Numbered from the stretch's first letter, positions 1 through 8,270 are shown. The stretch: DNA of 64,000 bases from Ferdinandcohnia sp047246645 (GCF_047246645.1 NZ_JBFOKR010000018.1:40025-104024); one strand, 5' to 3'. Program-made: numbers and translations. Notes: a model not told the origin generated them from the sequence alone.

Positions 1-123
1 TATGTTGTTTTGTGGTTATTTTTGCCATAGTTTTTTAAAGGAACATATAACATTTGTGGTTAAAAATATTTTTTATAAGGTTGTTTCTTTATTATTTATC
101 ATTGTATTGTTTACAAAGATAAG

Positions 124-256
124 TGATTTCCACTCCTGGCACTCGCTTTCCGCGGGCGGTCCGTGGGCCTCCTCGTCGCAGGCTCCTGCGGGTCTCACCT
201 GGCCACGCTTTTCCCGCTGGAGTCTCGTGCCATCCGTTCCAATCACTCTTCTGAAA
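124..256. repeat. GC-rich interspersed foldback repeat typical of Bacillaceae
   Basis: A block much richer in G and C than its surroundings begins near the CACTCCTGGCACTCGCTTTC segment and ends near GTCTCGTGCCATCCGTTCC. The ends are complementary: GGCAC pairs with GTGCC, and GCGGG with CCCGC, so the block can fold on itself. From memory, very similar sequences are scattered between genes in many Bacillus-group genomes; their function is unknown to me. An ORF of 94 codons spans it, but it has no plausible start site and is not counted as a gene. Confidence 0.7.
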
Positions 257-330
257 AATATAATCTCTAGGTTAAAAACAGCCTAATTAAAAAAACACCT
301 GTCTCCGCAAAGTTAACGAATACAGGCGCT

Positions 331-762
331 TTATTTTAGTAGTTCTCTCAATTCATCTTTGTTATTTACAAGGTCTTCTAACGTATATCCATTTAAAACT
401 CCAATAAAAGCTTGCAATGCTTCATATAGAGCGTGTTTTAATTTACAAGTGGGCGAGATGGCACAATAACTGCCTCCATGTTTAAAACAATCGACGATTT
501 GAAAATCCTCTTCAGTTTGAGAAACGACCTTTCCGATATTAATTTCTCCTGGGCTTTTGGCAAGTCTTATTCCCCCACTACGGCCTCTAATCGTTTCTAT
601 ATAACCAAGTTGTCCTAAGTGATGAATAATTTTCATTAAATGGTTTTTTGAAATAGTATATGCATCCGCTATTTCTTGGATGGTACTCAATTCCTGCGGG
701 CTTTTAAGTGATAAGTAAATTAATACACGTAGAGAATAATCCGTGTAGTTTGTTAATCTCAT
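331..762 (-). CDS. nsrR: Rrf2-family nitric-oxide-sensing repressor NsrR (copy 1)
   Basis: This is a DNA-binding repressor that senses nitric oxide through an iron-sulfur cluster and controls NO detoxification genes. The N-terminus (MRLTNYTDYSLR) and the winged helix-turn-helix over about residues 1-80 are typical of Rrf2 proteins. Three cysteines spaced CX7CX5C near residues 90-105 are the expected cluster ligands. The ATG at 762 is chosen because AAGGAG lies 11 bases upstream; a TTG nine bases earlier would sit almost on the Shine-Dalgarno sequence. The gene is divergent from hmp, its classical target, and an NsrR-like box lies between them. The protein has 143 residues, the usual size. An identical copy lies at 30960-31391. 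Confidence 0.92.
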   Translation of the reverse strand: MRLTNYTDYSLRVLIYLSLKSPQELSTIQEIADAYTISKNHLMKIIHHLGQLGYIETIRGRSGGIRLAKSPGEINIGKVVSQTEEDFQIVDCFKHGGSYCAISPTCKLKHALYEALQAFIGVLNGYTLEDLVNNKDELRELLK

Positions 763-849
763 CTTATACAATACTCCTTATTTTACGATTATCTGTAGGT
801 ATTATAGCATATTATTCTATTTCTCTTTTAAAATGTGACAACTTTTCAA

Positions 850-872
850 AAGATGTATTTGAAGTGTTTCTT
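850..872. promoter_or_regulatory. Candidate NsrR operator in front of hmp
   Basis: The sequence AAGATGTATTTGAAGTGTTT resembles the AT-rich partial palindrome that Bacillus NsrR binds (ATGTATTT followed by a degenerate inverted half). It lies about 70 bases before the hmp start, between the divergent nsrR and hmp genes. The right half is poorly conserved, so this is an inference from similarity and position. Confidence 0.5.
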
Positions 873-941
873 TTATTAACACTATCGTTATATTATTAAA
901 CATGTAAATTAAATATATCTTTAAGTGAAGGTGATGACATC

Positions 942-2156
942 ATGTTAAATCAAAAGACAATCGATATTATCAAGAGTACCGTTCCAGTACTTGAAAAGCA
1001 TGGAACAGATATTACAAGCCGTTTTTACAAAATTATGTTTAGTAACCATCCTGAATTATTAAATATTTTTAATCATGCAAATCAAAGACAAGGACGTCAG
1101 CAAACTGCCCTAGCAAATACTGTATATGCAGCTGCTGCAAATATTGATAACCTAGGGGCTATTATCCCAGTTGTAAAACAAATTGGCCAAAAACACCGTG
1201 CGCTCGGTATTAAAGCTGAGCATTATCCAATTGTTGGTGAAAACTTGTTAGCAGCGATTAAAGACGTATTAGGCGATGCTGCATCTGACGATATTATTAA
1301 TGCATGGGCAGAAGCTTATGGAGTTATCGCAGATGCATTCATTGGAATTGAAAAAGAAATGTATGATGAAGCAAAAGCTCAGCCAGGTGGTTGGGAAGGA
1401 TTTAGAAACTTCGTAGTTGATCGTAAAGTACAAGAAAGCGATGTAATCACTTCCTTCTATTTAAAACCTGAAGATGGAAAAGAAATTGCATCTTATCAAG
1501 CAGGTCAATATATTACAGTAAAAGTAAAACCAGATGACCAAATGTATACACATATGCGTCACTATAGTTTATCTGATGCTCCTGGAAAAGAATATTATCG
1601 AATAAGTGTAAAGCGTGAAGAATATGGTGTAGTGTCTACATACCTGCATCAAGATGTAAACGAAGGCGATATTATCACTCTGAGTGCTCCTGCTGGCGAC
1701 TTTGTACTTGAACAAAAGGAAAATACGGCAGTATTAATTAGCGGTGGAGTTGGTTTAACTCCAATGGTAAGCATGTTAAATACCATTATTGAACAACAGC
1801 CTGCTCGTGAAGTAGTATTTATTCACGGTGCCCTTAATAGTCAGGTCCATGCAATGAAGGACCATGTTGCACAAGTGGCATCTGAACATTCTAATGTAAA
1901 GAACCTGGTAGTATATTCAAATCCAACTGACTCCGATAAGGAAACTAAAAACTTTGATAAAGAAGGATTTATTGATCTAGACCTTCTAAAATCAGTTATT
2001 GATGATAAACAAGCAGACTTCTACTTCTGTGGACCAACGCCGTTCATGAAGATGATGTACCGTAACCTCACAGAATTAGGTGTTTCTATAGAAAACATTC
2101 ACTTTGAATTCTTTGGACCAGCTAGTGAACTCGAAGAAGAACTTGTAACTGCATAA
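942..2156 (+). CDS. hmp: Flavohemoglobin, nitric oxide dioxygenase (copy 1)
   Basis: This enzyme oxidises nitric oxide to nitrate with O2 and NAD(P)H in the cytoplasm. The globin domain covers about residues 1-140, with the proximal heme histidine in QKHRALGI. It is followed by a ferredoxin-reductase-like FAD domain (RHYSLSD near residue 205) and an NAD-binding domain (GGVGLTPM near residue 270, FCGPTPFM near the end). Its 404 residues are the normal length. A ribosome site AAGGTGATG precedes the ATG. The gene is divergent from nsrR, and an NsrR-like box lies upstream, so induction by NO is expected. A terminator follows. An identical second copy lies at 31571-32785, so dosage would be doubled if the duplication is real. 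Confidence 0.97.
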   Translation: MLNQKTIDIIKSTVPVLEKHGTDITSRFYKIMFSNHPELLNIFNHANQRQGRQQTALANTVYAAAANIDNLGAIIPVVKQIGQKHRALGIKAEHYPIVGENLLAAIKDVLGDAASDDIINAWAEAYGVIADAFIGIEKEMYDEAKAQPGGWEGFRNFVVDRKVQESDVITSFYLKPEDGKEIASYQAGQYITVKVKPDDQMYTHMRHYSLSDAPGKEYYRISVKREEYGVVSTYLHQDVNEGDIITLSAPAGDFVLEQKENTAVLISGGVGLTPMVSMLNTIIEQQPAREVVFIHGALNSQVHAMKDHVAQVASEHSNVKNLVVYSNPTDSDKETKNFDKEGFIDLDLLKSVIDDKQADFYFCGPTPFMKMMYRNLTELGVSIENIHFEFFGPASELEEELVTA

Positions 2157-2163
2157 ATAAAGA

Positions 2164-2217
2164 AACCTGACTGCCAACTTAGTAAACTTTTACTGGTTAA
2201 CGGTCAGGTTTTCCTTT
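2164..2217. terminator. Bidirectional terminator between hmp and the MFS gene
   Basis: AACCTGAC pairs with GTCAGGTT about 31 bases later, followed by a T-rich tract on the plus strand and TTTCTTTATTT on the minus strand. It separates two convergent genes. Confidence 0.75.
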
Positions 2218-2218
2218 T

Positions 2219-3427
2219 TTATTTAGCAACTTCAATAGCTACATGTGGCCTTCGAATCGGCAGTAAAGTTCCAATTAATGCAATGGCTGCACCAACCAAT
2301 AATACATTAGAAGTACCAGTTAATGCTACTGTCGATAGCATAGCAAAAACAAGTAGATCCATGACAGAATCAATAATCGAAAGCAATGATATCGTGGTAG
2401 CCCGTACCTCAGAAGGAATGATATCGTTGCTTAATTGTGAATAGATTGGGTACCGAATTGCTCTAACAAGTTTTAACACAAAGAATGCACCTAAAATCGT
2501 TAAAAGTGACTGCTCAAATATAGCAGACACAAATAGTCCTGCTACTGCCAAGAGTCCAGTAGCATTCATCAGAAATATCCTGGAGAACTTATTCGTTAAC
2601 CATCCAATTGAATTTGATGCAAAATACCCTAGTATCGACGCACATGCATAAATGATTCCTATGTACATAACAGGAAGGCCAGCATTCTTCATTAATGGCT
2701 GATCAAAATATTCATACACCGCGCCAGCTGGAATAAATACCAAAGTAACGTTTAAGAACATAATTAGTAGATATGGAGCGCTTCGAATAACTTGTAACCC
2801 ATTTTTAACTTGAGTAAAAGGGTTCTCTCGATATGTAGACGCATTTGGTGGTTGTTTTACACGTAAAACCAGAATCAACTCAACCAGATAAAACAATACA
2901 CCCAAAACTATTAACATAATAAACTGTTCATTTTTTAAATCTTTCGCTAAGTAAGCACCAAATAAAACAGCAAAAACCATAGAGATAAACCCGGCTGATT
3001 GGATGTGCCCCATTGCTTTATCCATTTTGTTTTCATTGTCACTTTCCTTCAATGAATCATAGATTAATGCTTCATCCGCACCTGAAAAGAAAGTTACCGA
3101 AAAACCATTGATAAAGCTATACAAGAAGAAAATCCATGGTTGATATGCCACTACTAATAATAAAATACTTACGATTTTAATTACGGTGCTAACTAAGAAA
3201 GATATCTTTGCTCCGTACCGATCCGCAAACACACCGGTAGGAACCTCCCCTATTAAAACCGCACCACTCCAAAACATTAGCACAATGAGAATTTCTGATG
3301 CTGATAACCCCCGCGATGTATAAAATAAAGTCAAAACGGGCGCTAAAAAGCTTATCGCTCCAAAAAAATGAATCCAATACATCACTTTAATGTTATGTCC
3401 GGCGAGAGTGCCTTTTAATTCTTTCAT
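2219..3427 (-). CDS. MFS transporter, probable drug efflux pump (copy 1)
   Basis: This is a 402-residue membrane protein with about twelve hydrophobic segments and the MFS loop motif between segments 2 and 3 (GVFADRYGAK, near residue 65). It probably exports a small molecule by proton exchange; the substrate cannot be read from the sequence. The ATG is preceded by AGGAG nine bases upstream. That ribosome site lies in the 3' strand of an 8-bp stem formed by the leader RNA, and a 17-residue leader peptide precedes it. Such leaders usually control genes for resistance to ribosome-targeting drugs, so an antibiotic export role is an inference. A bidirectional terminator separates it from hmp. An identical copy lies at 32848-34056. 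Confidence 0.85.
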   Translation of the reverse strand: MKELKGTLAGHNIKVMYWIHFFGAISFLAPVLTLFYTSRGLSASEILIVLMFWSGAVLIGEVPTGVFADRYGAKISFLVSTVIKIVSILLLVVAYQPWIFFLYSFINGFSVTFFSGADEALIYDSLKESDNENKMDKAMGHIQSAGFISMVFAVLFGAYLAKDLKNEQFIMLIVLGVLFYLVELILVLRVKQPPNASTYRENPFTQVKNGLQVIRSAPYLLIMFLNVTLVFIPAGAVYEYFDQPLMKNAGLPVMYIGIIYACASILGYFASNSIGWLTNKFSRIFLMNATGLLAVAGLFVSAIFEQSLLTILGAFFVLKLVRAIRYPIYSQLSNDIIPSEVRATTISLLSIIDSVMDLLVFAMLSTVALTGTSNVLLVGAAIALIGTLLPIRRPHVAIEVAK

Positions 3428-3436
3428 ATTTATTAT

Positions 3437-3514
3437 CTCCTACTCTTAAAAAGTTTTTAAATATAGTAAAGTAGGAGTAACCGATTAATTGTTCTATAGG
3501 AACGTTAAACGTTC
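3437..3514 (-). promoter_or_regulatory. Translational attenuator-like leader of the MFS gene (copy 1)
   Basis: In the transcript, CUCCUACU (3477-3470) can pair with AGUAGGAG (3444-3437), which contains the pump's ribosome binding site. The same ACUCCU can instead pair with AGGAGUGA at the end of the leader peptide gene (UUACUCCU with AGGAGUGA, one G-U pair). A third hairpin, GAACGT-UUA-ACGUUC (3500-3514), covers the leader stop codon. Two mutually exclusive stems around a short ORF are the hallmark of ribosome-stalling attenuation as in erm and cat genes. The structure was paired by eye. Confidence 0.6.
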
Positions 3515-3558
3515 ACTCCTCCTATTTGGACTAAAAATGTTTTATTGTTTTTTGACAT
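3505..3558 (-). CDS. 17-residue leader peptide upstream of the MFS gene (copy 1)
   Basis: The ORF encodes MSKNNKTFLVQIGGVNV. It has a near-perfect ribosome site (AGAGGAGG, 8 bases before the ATG) and lies between a plausible promoter and the MFS gene. Its last codons overlap segments that pair with the pump's upstream region. A stalled ribosome would therefore change the RNA fold and free the pump's ribosome site. I do not recognise this peptide from known erm, cat or msr leaders. An identical copy lies at 34134-34187. Confidence 0.6.
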   Translation of the reverse strand: MSKNNKTFLVQIGGVNV

Positions 3559-3588
3559 GTTCTATTCCTCCTCTAAATTAATAACCAA

Positions 3589-3617
3589 ATTTTATCATAT
3601 AAGATTATTTTTGACAG
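3589..3617 (-). promoter_or_regulatory. Sigma-A-like promoter for leader peptide and MFS gene
   Basis: On the minus strand CTGTCA is followed after 17 bases by TAAAAT. The predicted transcript would begin about 20 bases before the leader peptide's ribosome site. The match to consensus is moderate. Confidence 0.45.
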
Positions 3618-3644
3618 TTAGATTTTTTTACAATTTTCTACATA

Positions 3645-3676
3645 ATTAAAAGCATGGAATTGTAAAATCCATGCTC
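3645..3676 (-). terminator. Terminator of the sigma/anti-sigma operon
   Basis: AGCATGGA pairs with TCCATGCT across a 9-base loop and is followed on the minus strand by TTTTAATT. It lies just past the anti-sigma gene stop. Confidence 0.7.
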
Positions 3677-3722
3677 TTAGTGGAATGTCTTTTATTAAAA
3701 ATTCCGATGTTTCTGCTGAGCT

Positions 3723-4835
3723 CTAGTATCCAATCTGGTTGTAAATCAACTCAAATTTTTTCCCGAATTCATTAGAAAATTCACTAATATCTTCCCCATC
3801 AAAGAATTTCATGTTTAGGTCAAAAGCTATTTTCTGCAACTCATCAAATTCTTCTGACATACCTAACTTGGCTATTGCTTCCTCAAAATAATTAATGTAA
3901 CCAATGCTGGCAAAGGCGATATGGGAAACACATTCGGTTTGATTCGCAAATGTTTTACAGTATTCTGAATTAGGTTGAAGATGTCGATATGTTTCTTTTA
4001 AATAAACTTCTAGTGTTGCATATTCAGTTACAGAAATTTGATACATTTCACTCTTGGGATTTGAACGTAATGCGGTTTTAATTTCATAAACTTCCTTTGT
4101 TATCGTATCAAGAATTTGAAAAGCCGTTTCTTCAGTAAATTCACTAGATAAAAAGAATTCGAACAGATAACCACCATCTATAAAGTCAAATGATGCTAGA
4201 AGGTACTTTCCATTCGTATTTTCAACAATTGAATACCAGACCGGTACTCCATTAATAAGTTTATTGTCTTTAAATTGGTTTTGGTTACTAAAATTAGAAT
4301 AGGTTATACGGAAGTCTATTTTTCCATCAAAACGACCATAAACCAATTCAAGATTAGTTTCTTCAGTACTTTCTTCGACTAATTCACCAATATTTCTGGA
4401 ATACTCTACGCTTATATCACGTTTATGGCCACCTGGTCCTTCCATCAAAGTTACAGCCGATATTGTGTAGTCTGCAAAAGAAGGATAAAACACTTCATAA
4501 CCATAGATTGATTTCGTTTTTTCATTTATAACACTTATTGCTGGATCTAAAGGGACTTTGAATTGGTCATCAACCGGTTCTTCCTCCTGAACTATACTCG
4601 GATCATACCCATGTTGCTGTGGTTTCCCCATAAAATCTACTAACTTTGGGCTAAATAAAAGGAGCACTACGACTGCAGCAGCAACGAATGAGAAATAGTA
4701 TTTATAAGGAGTCTTTTGTTTTCTTTCTTGATTCAATGATACTAGTATTTTTTCCTTTTCCGTTTGTGATACTTGAATATTCTTAAGTACAGTCTTATTA
4801 AAGGTGTTTTTCAGATCCTTTAATCCTCTTTCCAT
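3723..4835 (-). CDS. Probable membrane anti-sigma factor (copy 1)
   Basis: This 370-residue protein is encoded directly after an ECF sigma factor, and its start overlaps the sigma gene by 16 bases, a classic sign of translational coupling. About 45 charged cytoplasmic residues precede one hydrophobic segment (about 46-63), followed by a long acidic extracytoplasmic region of about 300 residues with no motif I recognise. By position and topology it should hold the sigma factor at the membrane until an envelope signal releases it. No zinc-binding HXXXCXXC motif is visible, so it is not a ZAS-type anti-sigma factor. Function is inferred mainly from context. An identical copy lies at 34352-35464. 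Confidence 0.7.
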   Translation of the reverse strand: MERGLKDLKNTFNKTVLKNIQVSQTEKEKILVSLNQERKQKTPYKYYFSFVAAAVVVLLLFSPKLVDFMGKPQQHGYDPSIVQEEEPVDDQFKVPLDPAISVINEKTKSIYGYEVFYPSFADYTISAVTLMEGPGGHKRDISVEYSRNIGELVEESTEETNLELVYGRFDGKIDFRITYSNFSNQNQFKDNKLINGVPVWYSIVENTNGKYLLASFDFIDGGYLFEFFLSSEFTEETAFQILDTITKEVYEIKTALRSNPKSEMYQISVTEYATLEVYLKETYRHLQPNSEYCKTFANQTECVSHIAFASIGYINYFEEAIAKLGMSEEFDELQKIAFDLNMKFFDGEDISEFSNEFGKKFELIYNQIGY

Positions 4836-5374
4836 TCGTACTCACTCCCTTCCATACTCTCCTTTAATTTTACGCGAGCCCTATATAATCTCGTTTTTAC
4901 AGTGTTCACCTTTATGTTCATTACTTGGCTTATCTCTTCAATACTTAGTTCTTGATAATAATATAGAATAATAACCTCACGAAATTTTAATGGTAATTGT
5001 AAGACCTGTTTACTTATGTAGATATCTTCTAATTTTGAAATCATTTTATCTTCGGGAGTATCTATTTCATATTGACTATCATCTATTTTCTCTTTATAAA
5101 TTAGGTTTCGAAAACTCCATCTCTTCAAAGCATCTTTACATTTATTAATTGTTATTTTGACAAGCCACGTTTTATAGCTGCTTTCATATCTGAATCCTTC
5201 CAGATTGCGATAACATGAAATAAACACTTCTTGCACAATGTCTTCTGCTAAGGAATGGTCCTTAACATAGAGATACGCTAATCTCTTAATCTCAGTCCCA
5301 TAATCATCTAAAAGCCTTTCAATGATAAGGACTTTATCATCAGATATTGATAATTCATTTATGTAATCCTCCAC
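4820..5374 (-). CDS. ECF-type RNA polymerase sigma factor (copy 1)
   Basis: This 184-residue extracytoplasmic-function sigma factor would direct RNA polymerase to envelope-stress promoters. Region 2 is visible at about residues 25-90 (SLAEDIVQEVF), and region 4 at about 120-175 with a helix-turn-helix (SIEEISQVMNIKVNTVKTRL). The GTG at 5374 is chosen because AAAGGGGGG sits 6 bases upstream. A GTG at 5407 would lie upstream of the predicted transcript start and inside the promoter. The gene overlaps its probable anti-sigma factor. An ECF-type promoter directly in front suggests autoregulation. An identical copy lies at 35449-36003. Confidence 0.88.
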   Translation of the reverse strand: MEDYINELSISDDKVLIIERLLDDYGTEIKRLAYLYVKDHSLAEDIVQEVFISCYRNLEGFRYESSYKTWLVKITINKCKDALKRWSFRNLIYKEKIDDSQYEIDTPEDKMISKLEDIYISKQVLQLPLKFREVIILYYYQELSIEEISQVMNIKVNTVKTRLYRARVKLKESMEGSEYEWKED

Positions 5375-5397
5375 TGTATTCCCCCCTTTCACTACAA

Positions 5398-5427
5398 TAG
5401 ACGACACACCTTAATTAGAGGTTCCCC
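5398..5427 (-). promoter_or_regulatory. ECF-type autoregulatory promoter of the sigma operon
   Basis: On the minus strand GGGGAACCT is followed after 17 bases (counted from GGAAC) by CGTCTA. This matches the GAAAC-N16/17-CGTC pattern of promoters read by SigM/SigW-like factors. The predicted start lies just before the GTG at 5374 and its ribosome site, which supports that start codon. Confidence 0.75.
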
Positions 5428-5629
5428 TAAGTCAACTTAATTTTCTTCTATTTAGTAAGCGAGTAGTTTGTCCATTTACTATTTTCCGTTAGGTATGTAT
5501 CTTATTTCAAGTATCATTATTACAGATGTGCCAATATCGTGAACCCCCTATTTTTGTTTTTCAAAAAGTTATATTATGATTGTTGTACTTACAACTTGGA
5601 AACATCAGAATGTCGGAGGCAACAGTAAA

Positions 5630-7246
5630 ATGGGGTTTATTGAAGAATTACTAGAACAGCCGTTATTATTATTATTTTTAATATTATTTTTGGGGTCGTG
5701 GATTGGACAAACAAAGATTAAAGGATTGAGTTTAGGTTCAGCCGGTATCCTTCTTATTGCAATGACATTTGGACACTTTGGCTATCAAGTATCCCCTATT
5801 GTACAGAACTTTGGACTTAGTTTGTTCATTGTGGCAGTAGGCTTGCAAGCCGGACCACGCTTTTTCCGAATGATTCGCTCTAGTGGAATTATATTTGGAA
5901 TCATATCAATCATCATCGTGATCGTTGCAGCTATAACAACGATTATTGTAGCTAAGGTATTCGATTTATCAGCAGCCCTTAGTATTGGTATCATGACTGG
6001 AGCGTTGACAAGTACACCAGGACTTGCAGCGGCTCTTCAGGCTACAAATGACCCGCTCGCATCAGTAGGTTATGGTATAGCCTACCCATTTGGAGTTGTT
6101 GCAGTCGTTCTTTTTGTACAATTACTGCCAAGAATACTACGCGTTGATTTGGAGAAAGATTTACAACTGAAAAACAACCCGGTGAGAAATGAAGAATCTC
6201 CGGAAGTAATGACGATAGAAGTTACGAATCAATCTATCAATAGAAAGACATTAAGTGAGCTTAAATTTCAAAAGCGGAACTCAATCGTAATAAGCCGTGT
6301 AATCCGTGGTCATAGGAGCATTATAGCGTTAAATGATACAGTAATCTTAAAAGGAGATCGCCTTGTAACAGTTGGCGAACGCTTAGAACTGAATAAGTTT
6401 TGTAAATTCGTAGGAATTGAAGTTCCCACGTCACTTCAGAACGTTGATCATATAAAGCTTCGAAAGGTAGTTGTTGATTCTGAGGAAGTTATCGGTAAAA
6501 CGATCAAGGAATTGAATTTACGTAAGGAGTACGGAGTGACCGTTACACGTATTGAACGAAGCGGTATCGAGTTCAGTCAAAATGCAAAAATGCGTTTAGA
6601 ACGTGGCGATGTGCTAACAATTGTAAGTAGTGAGGATCGCTTAAACGATGTTGAAAAGCTTTTTACAAGAAAAAAGCTATTGGTTACCAATGTTCATATT
6701 TTTTCGTTAAGTATTATTCTTTTACTTGGAATTTTATTAGGAATGGTCCCGATCCACCTTCCCGGACTTGGAACAATAACTCTTGGCGTTGCTGGTGGTC
6801 CGCTTTTTGTTGCTCTAATCATTGGTCACTTTGGGAAATTAGGACCTATTCAAGCAAGATATTTTCAGCCATCTAATCAAGTAATACGCGATATTGGGCT
6901 TGCCTTATTTTTAGCAGGAGCTGGAACTACTGCCGGTTCAGGCTTAGTAGATGTCATTCAAGAAGAAGGACTTCGATTGGTACTTGGTGGCGCAATTATT
7001 ACGCTCCTTCCAATGATTGTTGGATTTTTTATAGCGCGTAAATTCTTCCACCTGAGTATTGTTCATTCATTAGGAGCACTATGTGGCGGGATGACAAGTA
7101 CACCAGGACTTGGTTCTGTTAACCAATTGATTGACTCAGAGGACCCGGCAATTGCTTATGCCTCAGAGTATCTTTGTAATTTAGCCTTTCATGGTTACCC
7201 GAATCCCAATGCTTTCGAAATCTCGGTCACTATAAGCCTTTCATAG
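5630..7246 (+). pseudogene. AspT/YidE-type transporter, 3' end replaced at duplication junction
   Basis: Residues 1-511 equal the intact copy at 36259-37857, including both TSTPGL motifs and two central TrkA-C-like domains. The normal last 21 or so residues, which finish the final membrane segment, are lost. From base 7162 the frame runs 27 residues into unrelated sequence made of a hairpin array, ending at 7246. The start is the ATG at 5630, with GGAGG ten bases upstream, rather than the ATG at 5576, which has no ribosome site. Loss of the last membrane helix probably inactivates the protein, although it could still be made. Confidence 0.8.
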
Positions 7247-7350
7247 TGACCAAATCCCGGTTTATCCAAAATCTCGGCAACTATGGAGCGTTCATGGTTC
7301 CGGAAATCCCATTTTTTTAAAATATCTCAGTAATCATAGCCTTTCATATG
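7171..7350. repeat. Array of four degenerate ~51-bp hairpin repeats
   Basis: Units begin at 7171, 7221, 7272 and 7325, each starting with a TCTCGG-like sequence and containing GCCTTTCAT. The second unit is a perfect hairpin: GGTCACTAT pairs with ATAGTGACC around a 9-base loop. The others are imperfect versions. The array starts only about 10 bases from the left duplication breakpoint, so the breakpoint falls at its edge. Confidence 0.7.
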
Positions 7351-7400
7351 TAACCTTATAGTTTAATAACTGTTATTTTATTCACTTATTTAAGCAAATT

Positions 7401-8270
7401 TCAATCAACACTCTTCAAAAAGCTGCGTACCACTCTGACATATTCCTCTTGTTCCTCTAAATATGGCATGTGAGCACTTTGCTCAAATACATGGAACTTG
7501 CTTCCTGGAGTCAAAGAGCTAAAATACTCAGTTGAGTTTGGCGTTGCTTCGTCATATCGGCCACATGTATATAATGTTGGAATGTTAAAGTCCTTTAACT
7601 GAGATGTACAATCAAAGTCTTTTAAGTTACCTGTTACATGAAATTCTGATGGTCCCCACATTATATTGTATATCTCAGGGTTTTTATACTTTCTCCCCTC
7701 TTTTAGAAACTCCGGATATGGGTCAAGTCGGCAAACAAAATGTTTGTTGAAAATCTCGGTCGCTTCCTTATATTCTTCAGAGTCTGTCGTTCCATTTTTT
7801 TCATGTATCTTTAATGTCTCTTGAACATCTTTTGGTAGTTTCTTGCGGTTTTCTTCTTGATCCGCAGCCCATTGTGGTGCACTTAAACATGGACTTGAAA
7901 ATAGTATACTTTTAACACCCGCTGGTTTTGCTAAGTAATATGCCGCGGCTAGGGTTGTCCCCCATGAATGTCCGAGGATATGGAATTCCTCAAGGCCAAG
8001 TGCGTTCTTCAATTGTTCAAGTTCCTCAACGAAACGGTCGATTGTCCATAATGATGTGTCAGTTGGGCGGTCTGATTTTCCGCAGCCTAACTGATCATAA
8101 AAAATTACGGGACGATCTTCCGCTAATATTCTCAAACCTTGTAATGAAAAATGTGAAGAACCAGGACCACCATGTAAAACAATAACTGGTGTATTCTTGG
8201 CGCCTATATCATGTATCTGATACCAGACCTTCCCTCCTGTTACTTCAACAAAACCTTCCTTCATAGACAT
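7401..8270 (-). CDS. Proline iminopeptidase-type alpha/beta hydrolase
   Basis: This 289-residue cytoplasmic serine peptidase of family S33 would remove N-terminal proline from peptides. The oxyanion motif HGGPG lies near residue 33 and the nucleophile motif GHSWG near residue 101. The acid is in GRYDEAT and the catalytic histidine in QSAHMPY near the C-terminus. GGAGG stands 7 bases before the ATG. The gene ends close to the hairpin array at the duplication junction. Related aminopeptidases and esterases share this fold, so the exact substrate is inferred from family resemblance. Confidence 0.85.
   Translation of the reverse strand: MSMKEGFVEVTGGKVWYQIHDIGAKNTPVIVLHGGPGSSHFSLQGLRILAEDRPVIFYDQLGCGKSDRPTDTSLWTIDRFVEELEQLKNALGLEEFHILGHSWGTTLAAAYYLAKPAGVKSILFSSPCLSAPQWAADQEENRKKLPKDVQETLKIHEKNGTTDSEEYKEATEIFNKHFVCRLDPYPEFLKEGRKYKNPEIYNIMWGPSEFHVTGNLKDFDCTSQLKDFNIPTLYTCGRYDEATPNSTEYFSSLTPGSKFHVFEQSAHMPYLEEQEEYVRVVRSFLKSVD

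Larger units (their letters stand above)
1..7161. repeat. Left copy of large direct repeat (truncated by window start)
   Basis: This segment recurs at 30630-37790 with a fixed offset of 30,629 bp. Every predicted protein in it is identical to its partner, and no insertion or deletion shifts the register. Identity ends at 7161/37790, inside the 3' end of the AspT-type transporter gene. The left limit cannot be seen because the window begins inside the repeat. The copy contains nsrR, hmp, an MFS transporter with its leader, the anti-sigma/sigma pair and most of the transporter. The arrangement fits a tandem duplication whose unit is 7162-37790, or an assembly overlap. Confidence 0.95.

Noticed and set aside
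2..286. Open frame of 94 codons at the window start (and its copy at 30631)
   Set aside because: It crosses the GC-rich foldback repeat, has no ribosome site and no plausible protein composition.
5375..5407. Longer sigma factor starting at the GTG at 5407
   Set aside because: This start lies inside the ECF-type promoter and upstream of the predicted transcript start.
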